Below, piece after piece: positions 39,301-48,652 of a stretch of 64,000 bases of DNA. The position numbers and the translations under genes are program-made. This DNA is from Viscum album (taxonomy: Eukaryota; Streptophyta; Magnoliopsida; Santalales; Viscaceae): assembly GCA_963277665.1 (NCBI GenBank), contig OY728143.1:533358394-533422393 (forward strand), read 5' to 3'. Under the pieces are notes generated by a model. The model did not search any database. It was given only the letters and a program-made list of their open reading frames with translations, and was not told the DNA's origin. The first letter of the stretch is position 1. Each line of letters begins with the position of its first letter.

Positions 39301-40753
39301 ACGATAAAAAATGTGATTATAACACAAAATGTCGATTTTACATGGAATTTAATATTAAATGGGTAGTATAACATCATAAATGAATCATATATGATATCAT
39401 AAATATTAATATGGTTGTGGTATAATTTAATAACATACAATGGTCTATATAAAGGAGGTTAAACATACCCTTGACTAAAGGAAAGTGCATGGTAAGATTT
39501 AATTTCACAATCTCTTTATTATCTGAAGTTGTTTTTATGTAAGTATCTATTGGGATATATTTATTATCCATGTCCATGTTTCACAAAATATTTTTCTAAG
39601 GGATTCTATTTAAGGGTATTTTTTTACTGAAACATCATTTTAAATGTTTTAAAGATTTATTCTTCTTAACCTTTCTCATTAATGTACATGTTTTTAAAAT
39701 GGTTTTAAGTATTTATTTATACAGACATGAATGTTTTAAAATATCGGTTCCATTAAAAACTATAAAATTGGTATGGCACTATTTGACTCAAAAAAATCTT
39801 CTAAATGAATTCCTTTATAAATTATGTGTCTTTTAAATGATTCCATGAAAAAGGGATATTTTTCTGAAATATTTTTAATGATCATTTTCAACTATGTAAA
39901 AAGCATTTCTGATATATTAATCTTAATCATGGTTGATTTAATAGGATACAAAATTAACATATTTTCTTGATATTTTTTTTATATTTTTGATATTGTCTAT
40001 TTTATTTTTATACCATTCATGGTTTATAGGTAATGTATTGACATTTTGTATGGTAATTTTTATATGAATATTTATGTTATGTTTAAACATTTTCATATAA
40101 GAAATGTATTGGACATAGTATGTGATGGGTGGATCCCGCTATAGATCGTCGATGCATCGGTAGGTATCATTAGACAAACTAGTGTTTTGGCACAAGTCCT
40201 TCAAAAAATCTTATTTTTAGTCTTGGAACAAGGCCATGACTATGTGGTAATGAAGTTTGATATTATGAATTCCATAATTATGAAAGTGTATATTGATAAT
40301 GCATGTAATTATTAGACTAGTAGAATATCCATGTGAATAAGTAAATGGAATTATTTTTTTATCTTTTCAATATTATACTAATGTTTATGTATATAATAAT
40401 TTTGTTTTAGTATTATACATTTGTATAAATGTTTATGGTTATTTAGGAATGTTTCTGAAAAATTTTAATCCTTACTGAGCATCTGAGTTCAACCCTTTCT
40501 ATGTTTTATTTTTCCCAAGATTCCAAGAATTGTATTACGGTTGATAAGAAGATTTATGTTAGGGGATTAATGTCATTCTCAAAGGATCGTTTATTTTTTG
40601 TTTTATTTTATAATTTCTATTTTAATGTTCATGTTTTTAATATATTTCCAAGACTGCTAAACAGGTCGGTCTTTCGGGACTTGATTCCTTGTAATCATTC
40701 TAATGTATTAAAATAACACATTTACTCTGGGTAACTAGGGTCAAGGTATTGTA
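36301..40753 (+). mobile_element. LARD-like element L2, 5' LTR (4453 bp)
   Basis: It starts TGTAAAACCCC and ends at TATTGTA, two bases before a primer site. Its full length pairs with 43106-45426 plus 56424-58565 (4463 bp together, roughly 80% identical by eye), so the two are LTRs of one element. The CGTACGTACGG box is at 38715-38727, an (AT)n/(GT)n tract at 39034-39066, the CCCGCTATAG box at 40136-40145 and the TTACTGAGC box near 40472. At 38601-38605 it has a single GTTTC, the uninterrupted counterpart of the Sirevirus insertion site in the other LTR. No coding content. Confidence 0.85.
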
Positions 40754-40755
40754 GT

Positions 40756-40767
40756 TGGTATCAAAGG
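40756..40767 (+). other. Primer binding site of L2
   Basis: TGGTATCAAAGG begins two bases after the LTR end. It differs from the initiator-Met-tRNA-complementary TGGTATCAGAGG by one base. It sets the 5' LTR boundary and + orientation. Confidence 0.8.
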
Positions 40768-40927
40768 AATTTAACAATAGCCTTAGATTCTAGATTTAGT
40801 AAAACTCTAATTTGAGAACATTACCCTAAGATAGACTTTGAGGATTAGTAAAGAAGAACATCGTATAATTTTGCTACTTTATAGATTTTTTGAGTTCTCC
40901 AAGATATATATCTCTGTCTGGATATGA

Positions 40928-41058
40928 GCAGGTAGAGGCGGCTCTCACACAGATGTACCTTGGGGTAAAACCCGAAAACACCGCTTTGAGCTAGAATCGA
41001 ACGGGAATCGGTTCAGACAACGGGCTTTGCTGCAGTCTTGGTTATGACACTCCTGGGG
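40928..41058 (-). other. GC-rich island with B-box-like motif in L2 interior
   Basis: About 130 bases near 50% GC inside DNA that is otherwise about three-quarters AT. On the minus strand it contains GTTCGATTC, close to the RNA polymerase III B box GGTTCGANTCC, within CCCGTTCGATTCTAGC. No cloverleaf was found. A tRNA-derived insertion is possible; function unknown. Confidence 0.35.
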
Positions 41059-42381
41059 GATATTATTAGGATAATTCATATTTTAATTAAAAGGAATAAT
41101 GAAGGATCTATGAGTAAACACAGCGTCCAAGAAAACATTTTTATGATTATGCATTTTAGGAATAAAATTTTCAATTTACATTAGGTATTTTACAATTTTG
41201 GAATTATGAATTGTGATTTATAATATAACATAATGTATTTCATTGGTTTGAAATGGTTACTATAAGATGGAATGAGAACTCCAATAATATGCATGATCTA
41301 ATGATTTTTAAGGATCATATATTTCATGTTATTAATCCTACATTTAGAAAGGAAATAGTATCCCATGATTTATCATTATATGAAGAAATAGTATCATGTG
41401 TTAATAAGATATGTAGATAATTATTTGAGTACTACAGCTTTAAAGGGAAGGAAGAGATGAAAAGGATGGTAGAGAGAAAGATGGATAATTGGAAAAAGAG
41501 ATAGATAGATTTTCCCATATGGTATAACTGTTTCAAGAATATCCATGATAAATTATTTAAGGTAATGAGATTTTGATATAATTTCGGAGAAAAATGACAC
41601 CAAGTATGTGGTTGTAATTATAAGAAAACAGTTTCAAATGTACAACGCTTCATCAACAAGGAGTTGTGACACTACAAAAATCAATTTCCAAATCATCAGA
41701 GTATTCCCCAAATGCTGATATTGGATAATAATCAAGTTATGAGGCTACCAAAGATGAAGAGGAATGATTAGACTACTAATGTTATTAAATTGTTTTGTCA
41801 TTTGAGTATTGTATTAATGATGTACTTGTTGTATGAATTATAGAATATATGAGGATTTTACAGTAGTACTATTTTTTTAAGGATTTGAGATTATACAGTT
41901 CTAATAAAGGTCTTTCAATAGCTAGTTATTCTTTTTGAAAAATACATGGTTGAAGGAAAGATAGACCTTAATATTGTTCAGATATTGAGGTAGTGATTTT
42001 GGAGAAATATATGATTGATTTGGATATTCGATATTCTTGACTACTTTGAAAATAATTAACTGATTCATTATTCCATTATTGTTGGATTTTACAACATTTT
42101 TGGATATAAGATGTATATCAAGTATTCTATAAGAAATATAAAAGTACATACCTATTCAAATATGGTTTTCTGCTAATTCATTTTTTGATATGTATTCTGA
42201 GAATACACAATGATGGAATTCACATGTATATTATCTGACATTCCTTATTAGTTTTGGACTCTGAGTTTGGATGTAAGTATTGTCTATAAGTCTAAATGTT
42301 GGAATAGATCTTGTTAAATAATGGATACAGTTGTCTATGGTTAAAAACATCTTAATATTATTTTAGGATTTTTATAGGAAA

Positions 42382-42490
42382 GGCAACCCGAAGGTCGGAC
42401 GATAACCCACCGCGTCCTGTAATGCCACAAGACATGAAGCCGCAACAGATGGATGAACAGGTTGCGTCACCTACCACTAGCCTACGTGAT
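42382..42490 (-). other. tRNA-like segment inside L2
   Basis: GC-richer block that shares with the L1 segment at 2260-2341 the + strand words GTCGGAC at one end and CCTACCACT(A/G)G at the other. On the minus strand the latter gives CTAGTGGTAGG, an A-box-like sequence. The B box seen in L1 is not preserved here, so this copy is more eroded or rearranged. It sits late in the interior, ~1.6 kb after the primer site. Confidence 0.4.
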
Positions 42491-43091
42491 TTCCTATTCT
42501 GTATAATTTATTTTGTTTAAATAGTTTAAAAAATTAATTATAAATTCACTCTTTTTCAAAACCTATATGACTAGGGTAAATATAATATTTTTTTAATTCT
42601 TTTATCTTTTGTATTGAAATATGAGTTTCTGGTAGACATTAGTTGAAGTATGAAACTCTAATTGTCAATTATATATATATATATATCCCCTTATTCAATG
42701 AATAAATTATTTCTAAAACATTAGGGAATGAATCTAACAATAAAAAACGTGTTACCCAAATACAATGTGTTTTGTTGAACCGATGATATTTTACATCATC
42801 TTTGATTAATGGCATTAAGGCCCTCGATTTTATACTTTTTTGTTATTGATGACCTCAATCAATCCTTATAAATATTTAGGTTTTGCCTAAAATTATGTGT
42901 TTCTTATTTCAACCAATTTTCTCTTAATTGAGATCATAATTTAGTGGTGTCATTTTCATTTCCATTACCCTCTTATTAAGAATAAATTTTATTATCCAAA
43001 TTTTATATGTTGGTTTTCCACAAAGGTAATTTTTTATTTTTTATTTTAAATTTTCAAAGATCAAATTGAATTTCTGAAGATGAAATTTATT

Positions 43092-43105
43092 TAAGGATGG
43101 GAGAG
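43092..43105 (+). other. Polypurine tract of L2
   Basis: AAGGATGGGAGAG-type purine run (one T) directly before the 3' LTR start TTTAACACCCC. Its position matches the L1 tract. Confidence 0.6.
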
Positions 43106-45426
43106 TTTAACACCCCAAAATTTCATAGTATTTTTTCTCATTAATGTAATTCAATATCTTGCGCTACATGCAACTCTGAGTTCAAGAGCACCACACTTAA
43201 CCACACTAACTGTTCAAAAATGGTTATGAAGTGAATTAATTGAATTTTGAATCTAATATACTATATATAATTTTAACATCCATATTTTTTATTTTATAGA
43301 CATAATATAAGGACAAATTCATTTTTTCAGATAAAAGTAGTATTTTTCAATATATTCTATTTTACCACCATTTAAAGGAAAATCCTCTTTAAAACCAATA
43401 TTATACAGTTTCAAATATTCAATTTAACGAATGAAATTTTTTTAGAAACTGGAAATTAATATTTAGTTTAGATATATTTTTTATACTATTCTTACAACTT
43501 TCATATTTTTATGAATAGTGAAAACTAATATGTTAAAATTGAAAAAAAATCATTTTGTAATCAAATTAATTTATAGTGATAAATTTTGTATTTGAATGGT
43601 TTGGAATTATAATTAGATTATATTTTTATCATTTAACACAATTTAGGTCCTTATAAATAATTTCACGTTTAAATTTGATATAAACACATTTCAATCGTTT
43701 AATAGTTTTTACTTTTTAAAACCCCACTTTTTGGTTTTGATAATAGGGATAAATTTTAAATTAATAAATGAAATATCTATGTTTTGAATTTGTGAAATTA
43801 TAAATATTTTTTGAATTTATAATAACAAAAATATCTTGGGGTGTATTTTTGGTTTTTTTCTGAAAACATTCAATTTCTCATGAATAGTGTAAAAACACAA
43901 CATTATTTTATAAAACATACTGTTTATTTAATTATTTAGTTATTTAATTTTAATTTATTTTATTTAAAAATAGATACATAATACTTAAATATATTCAATG
44001 TAATTAATTGGAGTCATTTTATAATATATATATATATATATATATACATTTATCAAACATTTTTCCGTCTTTTACCCACCTTCTTGGAACATTTTCAAAT
44101 TTGTATAAAACATAAGATTACCTCTTTTCTGAGCTGAATTTCAAAAATCTGAGAGAAATAGTTGATATTAGTATAAAAAATGTTATTCAATAAGATGAAA
44201 ATAATATTTGGTGAATAATAACTTTTTACATTTATTTACCACGGTTAAAAGTAAATAGTGAAAATAAGGAAAAAATGATATCACAATTACCCTAACACTT
44301 GTCCAAATTATATTGGTTAAATGTAATTCTACCAAAATCAATCAAAGGAATAAAATATGATCCACTTTGTTCCACCTAGTTTACATGAGGACAATTATTA
44401 TTATTTTATTTAAATAAGAGTTAAAAGAGTTAAAATCAATGTTTAATAACTAAACCATTTCTAATATAGGGTTTTAAATATGATAAATTGTCCTATAAAT
44501 ATTAATTTGAAAATATAAAAATATTTCCTACATAATTTTATTTTATTTATAATTTTTAGACATTAAATAATAGAATTTATTTTTGATGCAATGATGATGC
44601 AGCAATTACCATATTAATGAAATATTAACATAATTGATATTATAAATATCCATGTAAATCTAATTTGAGACTATTAATGAAATAAACTAATTTTCATGGA
44701 CAATATGACATGTTAGGGTTGATTGAATGATTTTTTTGAATGTAATAATGATGTTACAAATTTAACAAAAAAATACCCAATAGTTTCAAAATTGACATAA
44801 AAGATTTTTCAAAACACATATTATATTATTAATTGATATTATATTATAAAAAATCTGAGGTTCTCCAAAAGGACTTAATAATATTATATATGACATTAAT
44901 GAATCTATTGGGTTTCAAAAGGTAGTTTATAGTATGTCTATTGACCATATAATATAAAAATCAAAACAGACATTGTAAATTCCAATCTATTTTACGAAGA
45001 GTTAAATATAAATGATAAGGTTATTATATTTACCCAAACCAGTCTGAAAACTATTGGTTTAGTGGTTTTTAATCTATCCACACCATAGACTTTAAATAAT
45101 TCATTTTTGAGCCATTATAAACCAACTATTATTTTATAATAAAATAATATTTCAGGCTTTTTCTAAAGTGACCCCCACATCTCTAATAAAAAGGCACTTC
45201 CACTTCCCATAATTTCACACCTCTAAAGCCTTTTTCCATTGCCATGACATGTCCAAATATCATAAAAACGTCCTCTAATTCATTCTATAGGAATCCCTTT
45301 GGTCTCAAATCCAAACTATGGAGCCCTATTGATCAAATCAAACAGAATAACCCATAGAAGAGATAAATATTTCATCACCTCTTTCAAGTTCTTTTCTTTT
45401 TCCACTTCCTCTTTCGTGGTTGTTTC
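43106..45426 (+). mobile_element. LARD-like element L2, 3' LTR, first part
   Basis: First 2321 bp of the 3' LTR, aligned to 36301-38605 of the 5' LTR; its start word CACCCC is closer to the L1 start than the 5' copy is. An (AT)n tract at 44023-44046 corresponds to a shorter AT stretch near 37217 in the other LTR. The last five bases, GTTTC, are the target-site copy on the left of the Sirevirus. Confidence 0.85.
45422..45426 (+). repeat. Left target-site duplication of the Sirevirus
   Basis: GTTTC, repeated exactly at 56419-56423 on the other side of the element and present once at 38601-38605 in the sister LTR. Five bases is the usual Ty1/copia duplication length. Confidence 0.95.
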
Positions 45427-45430
45427 TGTT

Positions 45431-45454
45431 AAGTCAAAAGTCTTCTTTTGACTT
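45431..45454 (+). other. Perfect hairpin at the LTR terminus
   Basis: AAGTCAAAAG, loop TCTT, CTTTTGACTT: 10-base perfect arms beginning four bases from the LTR end. It is repeated in the 3' LTR at 55222-55245. Inverted repeats near LTR ends are known in Sireviruses as part of conserved end motifs; a role in integrase recognition is inferred. Confidence 0.8.
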
Positions 45455-45564
45455 CTATATCATGTTTTGGAAATCACAAATGTATTCTGTCATATGTTTG
45501 TATATTACAATTGTCTTTTATCATGTTTATCGTATCGTACGATGTTGATCGTACTGACCAAATT

Positions 45565-45679
45565 GTATCGTACTGACTCTGTCAAACGTATCGTACTGAC
45601 TCTGTCAATCTTATCGTATTGACTCTGTCAATCGTATCGTACTGACTTTGTCAATCGTATCGTACTGACTCTGCTATTC
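45565..45679 (+). repeat. Five 23-base tandem repeats in the LTR promoter region
   Basis: Unit GTATCGTACTGACTCTGTCA plus three bases, five copies with few substitutions, upstream of the TATA box, thus in U3. The counterpart in the 3' LTR is 55356-55470, also five copies. Such arrays often act as transcription-factor sites in plant retrotransposon promoters; this is inferred, not shown. Confidence 0.85.
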
Positions 45680-45876
45680 AGATGATCATTATTTGTTTTG
45701 GTACTTTGTCAAAAACTCTCTCTGCATATGAATCGTACTCATGTTTTACATTTCTATATATCTCTTGTCCTAACAAAACGATGTCGTTGAGTTAGTTACA
45801 AACTAATCAAAACGATGTCGTGCTTTCTGTTTCAATATGACCGTTGGAGGCAATATGACCGTTGGAACCCGAGGCC

Positions 45877-45885
45877 TATAAATAG
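45877..45885 (+). promoter_or_regulatory. TATA box of the 5' LTR
   Basis: TATAAATAG in a locally GC-rich setting (GAGGCC before, GAGGTC after), about 450 bases into the LTR. Transcription would start roughly 25-35 bases downstream, near 45905-45915, which would be the U3/R border. The identical box is in the 3' LTR at 55668-55676. Confidence 0.8.
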
Positions 45886-46062
45886 GAGGTCATTTGAAGC
45901 TGAGAACACAACGATGAACAAAGAGAACGAATAAAGAGACTCTGTGAACTACGAAGATTCTAGAGAGAGACACTGTGACTTCTCTCATCAGCTCTGTGCG
46001 TCCGATCATCGTATCGAGGGCTTTCAAGTAATTGAAAGACAGAGGTGCCGATTACCTGCAAA

Positions 46063-46162
46063 ATCGAGGGCTGCCGGGGATAGGCAGACAGACGTGTCGA
46101 TCATCGTATCGAGGGCTGCCGGGGATAGGCAGACAGACGTGCCGATCATCGTATCGAGGGCT
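46063..46162 (+). repeat. 45-base tandem repeat downstream of the TATA box
   Basis: Two full units start at 46063 and 46108 and a truncated third at 46153; each begins ATCGAGGGCTGCCGGGGATA. It is GC-rich compared with everything around it and would lie in the transcribed R/U5 leader. The unit is also present in the 3' LTR. Confidence 0.85.
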
Positions 46163-46630
46163 CATCAGGGTGTTGGTTTGACAGACCTTTTATCCTAGGT
46201 GAAAGGATAACCCTTCTCTTTGGGTTAAAAGAATTGTATTACTTTTACATTTCCGCTGTTGTATTAGAATGGGATTTGTGTTGTTTCCTTTCTTCTTTAC
46301 ATATTCAATTGTAATTGTTTCAATTACAATCATTCTATTACATTTTGTTTTGATTGGTTCTATACGCTTTAAGGTAGAATCATTCACATTTGTATTACTC
46401 TGATTATTGTGTTCACCTTGAATACAATTGTTTTGCTTTACAATAGTATTACAATACATCATACCTTTTACATTCAATAAAATTGTGGGTGTTTGTATTT
46501 GTATTAGTTTAAGATCATTTAAACTAATCTCTTTGTTACTAAAACTCAAAGTTTTTAAACCTACAATTCACCCCCCCTCTTGTATTGTTCCATCTAATAG
46601 ACTTTTATATCTACTATTCGATCCAACAAT

Positions 46631-46642
46631 TGGTATCAGAGG
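46631..46642 (+). other. Primer binding site of the Sirevirus
   Basis: TGGTATCAGAGG, two bases after the LTR end, complementary to the 3' end of the initiator Met tRNA as in most plant copia elements. Confidence 0.9.
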
Positions 46643-46744
46643 AGGTTTTCCACTGACTTGTATTACTAGCTTTACTTCTCTTTATTATCTTGAATACTTA
46701 CTACACTAACGTGTGGAGTGGAAAAGTTGTTTTTGTTATATTAG

Positions 46745-47695
46745 ATGGCAGTAATGAATATCGGATCAATAGATAATCTAAATCCTTCTAGACCACCGAT
46801 CTTTGATGGGAATGATTATGAGTATTGGAGAGATCGTATGAAGACTTTCGTCATCAATACTGGTGTAGACAATTTTATTATGCTTACTGGAGGTTACAAA
46901 ATTCCTGACAAAGAAGTTAGTACTTTTACCAACCAAGAGAAGCAAGAATATCAATTGAATTACAAGGTACGCAATACTTTATTATGTTCTATGACCAGGA
47001 ATATATATAGTCAGATATCATCATGTGAAGCAGCCAACTGTATTTGGAAGAAATTAGAAGTCACTCATTTTGGTACATCCAAGGTTATAGAAACAAGGAG
47101 AGCAATGCTTCGAGCAGAATATCATGGATTTGTTTTTCCTTATGGAGAGCCAGTATGTAAAGTGCAACAAAGGTTTATGACAATTGTCAACAGCTTACAA
47201 TCTATGGGAGAAAAAGGTCTTGATGATGAAGCTCTTGTTGACAAGATTATAGATATTATGCCAAATGAATGGGAGTCAAAAAGGACAGCTATTGATGAAA
47301 ATAGAAAAGTTTCCCAGATTACTCTTGATGAACTCATTGGAACTCTTCTACAGCACGAGACAAGAATGAAGAGAGATGCTGATTTCAATAAGAAGAAGAA
47401 TGGGAATGGAAGTGTAGCTTTTGCATCTAAAGCTAAAACACCTGAAATGGTCACAAGGTCTAAATCCAAGAAAGTTGTTATATCTGATTCAAGTGATTGT
47501 AATCTTTCGGATAATGAGTTAGCTAATCTTGCTCGAAGGATGAACAAGATTGTGGGAAAGAAAGATTTTCAATATAGATTCAAAAAGAAAGACAGGAAAG
47601 ATAGGAAAGATTCAGAGGTAACTTGTTATGAATGCAAGAAAGCAGGAAATATAAGGCCTGATTGTCCTTTACTGAAGAGGAAAGATAGAAAATAG
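46745..47695 (+). CDS. gag: Sirevirus gag, N-terminal part (316 aa, ends at an in-frame TAG)
   Basis: Structural protein that forms the virus-like particle and packages the RNA. The ATG is the first one after the primer site (~100 bases on). The N-terminus has the copia gag pattern RPPIFDGNDYEYWRDRM, followed by the UBN2-like helical capsid region (about residues 20-215) and a Lys/Arg-rich tail. A zinc knuckle lies at residues 294-307: Cys294, Cys297 and Cys307 are present, but the histidine position (302) is Asn, so the knuckle is probably weakened. The frame stops at TAG 47693-47695, yet coding continues in the same frame immediately after, so the stop interrupts a longer gag or gag-pol. 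It may be a null mutation or a read-through point. Confidence 0.85.
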   Translation: MAVMNIGSIDNLNPSRPPIFDGNDYEYWRDRMKTFVINTGVDNFIMLTGGYKIPDKEVSTFTNQEKQEYQLNYKVRNTLLCSMTRNIYSQISSCEAANCIWKKLEVTHFGTSKVIETRRAMLRAEYHGFVFPYGEPVCKVQQRFMTIVNSLQSMGEKGLDDEALVDKIIDIMPNEWESKRTAIDENRKVSQITLDELIGTLLQHETRMKRDADFNKKKNGNGSVAFASKAKTPEMVTRSKSKKVVISDSSDCNLSDNELANLARRMNKIVGKKDFQYRFKKKDRKDRKDSEVTCYECKKAGNIRPDCPLLKRKDRK

Positions 47696-48637
47696 AAACA
47701 CTCTGAAAGAAACAAGAAAAAGTTTTATAAGACAAAGAAAGTCTTGAAAGCAAATGATAAATGGAGTGCAAGTGGTAGTGATTCCTCAGATGATTCTTCA
47801 GAATATGAGACGTCAGGACAAAGGAATATTGGACTTCTAGCCAGACTACCAATTGAAGATCATTGTCTCATGGCTAAGGTACATAATGCTGAAGCTGTTA
47901 CAAATGTCTCTTTAAATGCAAATTATGTTGATAATAGATATTATGAATCTTCAAATGATGAACCCTCATCATCAGAAGACGATACATTACCTTCTTTTGA
48001 AGAAGTCTCTAGATTTGCTAAGTTACATGAAAATGAAAATTCTAAACTCAAAAAGGGATTTGAAAAAGCAAATTCTAGAATTTCTATTTTGACTAAAGAA
48101 GTATCAGATCTATCTAAAGATCTTGATGGGAAAACTTCTGATTTTGAAAGCATTTTGAAAACCCTGGAGAAAGTCAGATCTGAAAAAGATAAACTTTCTA
48201 AGGATCTTGAAACTGAAATTTCAAAGAAAAATATTTTAGAGTCTAACTCTAGTTCAAATTCAAATGTTTTAGAAAACAAAAATTTGGTTTTAAAACTAAA
48301 GTCAGAGATTTTATCCTTGAAAAAGTGTTTGTCAAACTTTACTCATGGAAAAGAAAACTTTGATAAGATGTATTCTCAAATTAGACCATTGAGAAATCGT
48401 TCTGGTCTTGGTTATACTTATTCCAAACCTGTTTTTAGTAATAACTATTTTGTTCCTCAAAAAACCATTTTCTGTTCCAAGTGTCAATGTGGTGGACATT
48501 GGAGAAGAGATTTTTCTCTTAACAAAACTCAATCCTTAGGATTTCATAAAGCTCATTTTGCTAAACAAATGTGGATTCCTAAAATTCTTTTATCTAACCC
48601 TTCTGGATCCAAACAAGTTTGGATTCCAAAAATCTAA
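47696..48637 (+). pseudogene. Sirevirus gag C-terminal part, between two in-frame stops
   Basis: Continues the gag frame after TAG 47693 with no frameshift; the first internal ATG is 47744. It encodes an acidic Ser/Asp/Glu region, then a long Lys/Glu/Ser-rich coiled coil (about 90-210 counted from 47744), typical of Sirevirus gag. A second zinc-knuckle-like motif follows (residues 244-257: Cys, Cys and His kept, last Cys replaced by Phe), then the WIPK/VWIPK block that normally precedes protease. It ends at TAA 48635-48637, and the pol frame continues directly in phase. Separate translation seems unlikely; it is a segment of one interrupted polyprotein. Confidence 0.75.
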
Positions 48638-48652
48638 TTGTTTCTTTTTCAG
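48632..48652 (+). promoter_or_regulatory. Candidate 3' splice site at the gag/pol boundary
   Basis: CTAAT (branch-point-like), then TTGTTTCTTTTTCAG: a textbook plant acceptor spanning the TAA stop. Possible donors upstream include GAG/GTAACT at 47618, AAG/GTACAT at 47879 and AAG/GTACGC at 46967. An intron 47618-48652 would be 1035 bases, a multiple of three, with both boundaries between codons, removing both stops. This is suggestive only; T-rich stretches are common here. Confidence 0.35.

Larger units (their letters stand above)
40754..43105 (+). mobile_element. Non-coding interior of LARD-like element L2
   Basis: 2.35 kb between primer site and polypurine tract, with no frame resembling retroelement proteins. 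It contains a GC-rich island (40928-41058), a purine-rich stretch near 41445-41510 and a tRNA-like segment (42382-42490). Size and organisation parallel the L1 interior. A few Glu/Lys-rich translated pieces near 41430-41770 could be an eroded gag, but nothing diagnostic remains. Confidence 0.65.
45427..46628 (+). repeat. Sirevirus 5' LTR
   Basis: TGTTAAG...CCAACA, 1202 bp, with TG/CA ends. In order it contains a terminal hairpin (45431-45454), the palindrome ATCGTACGAT, five 23-base repeats, a duplicated ACCGTTGG block, a TATA box, a 45-base repeat pair and the A/C-rich end CACCCCCC common in Sirevirus LTRs. Frames inside it (84 codons forward, 119 codons reverse) recur in the 3' LTR and are not called as genes. 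Confidence 0.95.

Noticed and set aside
41670..41680. CACTACAAAAA as a CACTA transposon terminus inside L2
   Set aside because: No subterminal repeats follow and no inverted partner was seen; 11 bases alone is a plausible coincidence.
45944..46198. 84-codon forward frame downstream of the LTR TATA box
   Set aside because: Its repeated peptide blocks simply translate the 45-base tandem repeat; no family recognised and a leader location makes it a chance frame.
46190..46549. 119-codon antisense frame in the 5' LTR, repeated at 55981-56340 in the 3' LTR
   Set aside because: It exists twice only because the LTRs are duplicates; composition is not protein-like and it overlaps the LTR end signals.
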